This document shows positions 58,101-61,822 of a stretch of 64,000 nt of DNA, piece after piece. The notes under the pieces are model-generated. The model searched no databases and was not told where the DNA came from. It saw nothing but the letters and a program-made list of their open reading frames with translations. The DNA is taken from contig CM049314.1 in assembly GCA_026874595.1 (NCBI GenBank), positions 14,560,729-14,624,728 of the forward strand, given 5' to 3'. The number at the start of each line of letters is the position of its first letter. Position 1 is the stretch's first letter. The stretch is from Sipunculus nudus (lineage: Eukaryota; Annelida; Sipuncula; Golfingiida; Sipunculidae). A program made the translations under genes and the position numbers.

Positions 58101-61100
58101 CCGGCGTAAATTGCGAGAATCTGCCTGGTAAGTACATTTCTGTAATAATTTATTTCCTCTCTACATCATTATATGTCCTTATTTATGTTGGATGGCCCAT
58201 TGTCAAATCCGATCGCGAGAGGATTTCTTAGTCACAGTATCGTCTGGTATTAAATGTCAGGAAGGGTTGCATAAATGGGTTCTGATTTTTGCGGCCAAGC
58301 TGAAAGAGCGTGACGGGACACGAAGATAGGGTCCTCTGGTCGCAAAATCATGCCGCATATTCTTTGCCGTTGCAGCCATGACACAGTGCGGAGCGGCGGA
58401 GGTTGGCTACAAAGCAGATCCAGATGGCTGCCGGCGCTACTACATATGCGACGGCCAAGGGCCATTCCAACTAGGATTCTGCAAAGTGGGCACCAAATTT
58501 AACATAAATTGGGACTCTTCATTAAGCAGTTTGACTGAAGCTGACCTTTGCGTTCCTGAGGGAACGCCTTTGGATTGTTCTAATCCAACCGAGACCAAAT
58601 CCAATTTATTTCTCCCTTCATCGAGTTCCTCCCCTTTCGGAATGTCAACGATTGATTTAAAGCAAGGTTCGTAAAGTTCATTTCTGTATTTAAATATTCT
58701 ACGAAAATATGTACGATTATGTTTCGTCGAATTTTCTAGTCTTGTTTTGTCATGCTTTTCAAATAAATTACATGATATTATGGTGCTATTATTATAAGGT
58801 CAATATAATTGATTCTTTAAAACAATTTCTGTTTATATTCTTATTGTTTGTTATTTTAAGATATATAGAAAGATGGATAATGTTTATTTCAGGTCACAGT
58901 CCATATAAAATAGTATGGTTATAAAATACGATTAGCTACAAGAACAGCTTTATAATATATTATTAGAGATTTATACTTCTATTTAAGGTATACACAGTCT
59001 TTTCAATATGTTTGTATTCGACCAGCTGGTACATGCAGGTTATTTGCATGACAGCATATTAGGGAATTGATTGAGCGTTTGATTCGTCTAATGAAAGCGT
59101 AGATAAATTTTCTCAACACAGCCTCGATATTGTTAAAACCCTGTTGCGGAAACAGATGACTATAACTGTCGTTTTTTGATAACCGAATAATTCACGGTGT
59201 ACATTAATGAATGTAACAAGTTGTTCACCAAAACAAGACGAGTTATAATCATTCCATAGAAACGGACAGTACAGGGTGAGACAATAAGTTTTAAACAACT
59301 TAATTTTAACTGTTTTATTGCACTGGGCAAAGTCACGTAATAAAATATTAGATTGTACATACAAAAGTCTCATTTGGCGCATCAAATCATCATCATCTTA
59401 ACAAATGTCACTGATCAAATAACCAAGATACTCTGCATCAATACAAACACAATAAAAAGATAATTTGCATTGGGGGGGGGGGGGGGGTTGAAATACCATA
59501 TAGATCGTTTTTGGAGAATTAGGCAAGATATTATGTAGTTTACTACTGCATACCTCACTGAAATAACAACCAGCGTTACAAAGCAACATATCCCCATTCA
59601 AGATATTAAAGAACGTGGAAGTAGTGTAACCCCATTTTATACATACACGTAGGTTCCGATACAAATCAAAATTCGAACCACAATAAGTGGCACGCCACGA
59701 GTGATCAGTTTGTCAAATAATATCCAGTGATCAATTCTGTAAAAGGCTGTGGAAGCATCTGAAAAGTGTAGACAGGGCTGTTGTGATATCTGTAGTACTA
59801 AATCACACTTTTTAGAGTACTAATACACAAATCACTAGGTTGGGCTTTTTTCAAAGCCAAGTTGATCATCAGGCGTTACCAGAAACAGGGCAATACATCC
59901 AAGCAAACTTATCATTTTATTATTTTAAATGTAAATTAAGTATTTATCAATTTTTTTCTTCTTTTATAAAAGTTCTATTTACAGTGTTATATGGTTTTCG
60001 TTGGTATATTCATGAATGGAACAATGATTTATACATAAAGAACAAAGAGGAATCGGTGTAATTATCATGATGTGATAAATGAAATAAATATTTTTCTATG
60101 AAACTTGTGTTAGTCCGTTTTATCCTTGTTGTTCTAATTTTTTTTCCCCGCTTATTTATTTCAACTAAGTTATAAATAAGTTATAAATCCATGTTCACTG
60201 TATATCTTTTATAGCGTGGGGTTAAATCCTTTGATTTATATTGTACGGTTTGCGCCATGCATGGATTCTATTTCGAAGTGCCTGGGGAAGAATTAAAAAA
60301 TGGTAAGATAAGGCCCGTTATTGTCCACCCATCATTTCGTTCTATTTGTCGATCCTATCATTGTAAGCCAGATAATCTTCAGTTAAGCTGAATCATTGAA
60401 ATCACTCTATCGTCTTCATAGGTTTTCATTGAGGTTAAACCTGATTGGGTAAAATATATAGCTTACCCAAAATAGGACCTGCTGATATCTTGTTAGTTTG
60501 ATAGTATATTGCCTTAATTGTGAGACTGGAGATGCAAACGATTTTAAAATGGTCTTGTCATTTTCTATGTATTAACTAGAGAATATTCATTAAAGCAGAG
60601 AACTGAATTTGTTGCCCAGATTGCTCCCATTTTCCCCATATTTTGCATTTCTTTTATTTTTGGAGTGACCCCTATGAGCACTCAATTGATGCTCTTATTA
60701 ATCGGATTCACAACTTTATATATTCAGTTCTTTTATATTGTGGTACCATTAATTGGTATAAGGGGGTGGTTTTGTTAGAGCTTCCTAGGAATACGAGAGA
60801 AAGGTTTAGTCAACATCTTTGCGATGGTATATGTAGGCTCCGACTACAACTTCTTGGGGTTATTTTTGTCGAACCGGGCGATCCTTACTTTATTCTACAA
60901 TAGTTAGAAGAATATACTTTGATCACTTTTTCACCTTTTAGTGCTATTTAACAGTAGTGTCTCGCTTCACTGCTGGTTCTATAGTGAAGAATAAATTACT
61001 TTCCTTTCTGTTGTCTGCGTGTAGTCACTCTATTTTGGCAAAGGAAAGCGTGACCTGCCTTTAACAAGGCTGTCCCTGTTGGTAAACTCCTACTGGACCA

Positions 61101-61779
61101 AAGTAACTTCACCGACTAAAAGCAGATTTTTTTTTCACATGAGCGCTGTAGCATTAATATAAATTATATATATTTTTTCAAATAACTGAGTTATTTCAGT
61201 GAGCCCGAAGGGTATCAGCACTATACATATAAACAAAAATATATAACTTTAAGTTTGTAATCCACATAATTCTTGCCATATGAAAAAATGTATATATTAA
61301 AGCCTGCTTAGGTTAAAGGACACCTAAATTCTTTAAAAATCAAAAAGTATGGAAAGACATTGAGCCAGTATATCATGCCATATATTTCCCTACTTCCCCT
61401 CAAAGGATTCATCTCGTGATATTACTTTTTTCAACATTAAGGTCAAGGATCTGCCACGTTGAATATTCATTGAAATCAAAAGTATTTCCAGTAAATAAGG
61501 AATTCACCGAATGACAGAATCTGAAACGATATCCATTCGTATATTCACGGAACCTTGTCGCACATATAAAACTACACGATAGGCATTAAACACCAACACA
61601 ATGTAAACGGAAAGCGGAAGATAACAATGATGAAAAATTTGGTCTGCATACCGAGATCCTCCGCTCGTGATGTTGTTTCGAGTATATTTTATTTCTGAAC
61701 ATGCATTCTTCAAAGAAGAATAACGTGGTTGGACTTAAAATGAAGGTACTGTACTGACTATAGCAAAGTATATAATAAT

Positions 61780-61822
<43 letters not shown>

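Larger units (their letters stand above)
5005..58560 (+). repeat. 28-unit tandem array, period about 1.92 kb
   Basis: Direct repeats in register from the mucin half of exon 4714-5271 to the middle of the CBM14 exon starting 58376. Period is 1921 bp in units 1-2 and 1918-1921 bp in most others; unit 6 is 129 bp shorter. In unit 1 the exons total 1029 bp and the introns are 241, 265, 248 and 138 bp. Introns differ among units about as little as exons, showing recent duplication or ongoing homogenisation. The array is visibly richer in G and C than its flanks and I see no transposon inserted in it. Variant patterns define higher-order blocks (see findings). Confidence 0.95.

Noticed and set aside
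5410-58666. A CRISPR-like array or satellite DNA interpretation of the tandem repeat
   Set aside because: Units are 1.92 kb with four conserved exons each, not short repeats with unique spacers, and coding constraint is evident.
60643-60903. An 86-codon frame on the + strand
   Set aside because: No recognisable domain, no splice-site support, and expected by chance in this AT-rich stretch. It might be old transposon sequence but I cannot support that.
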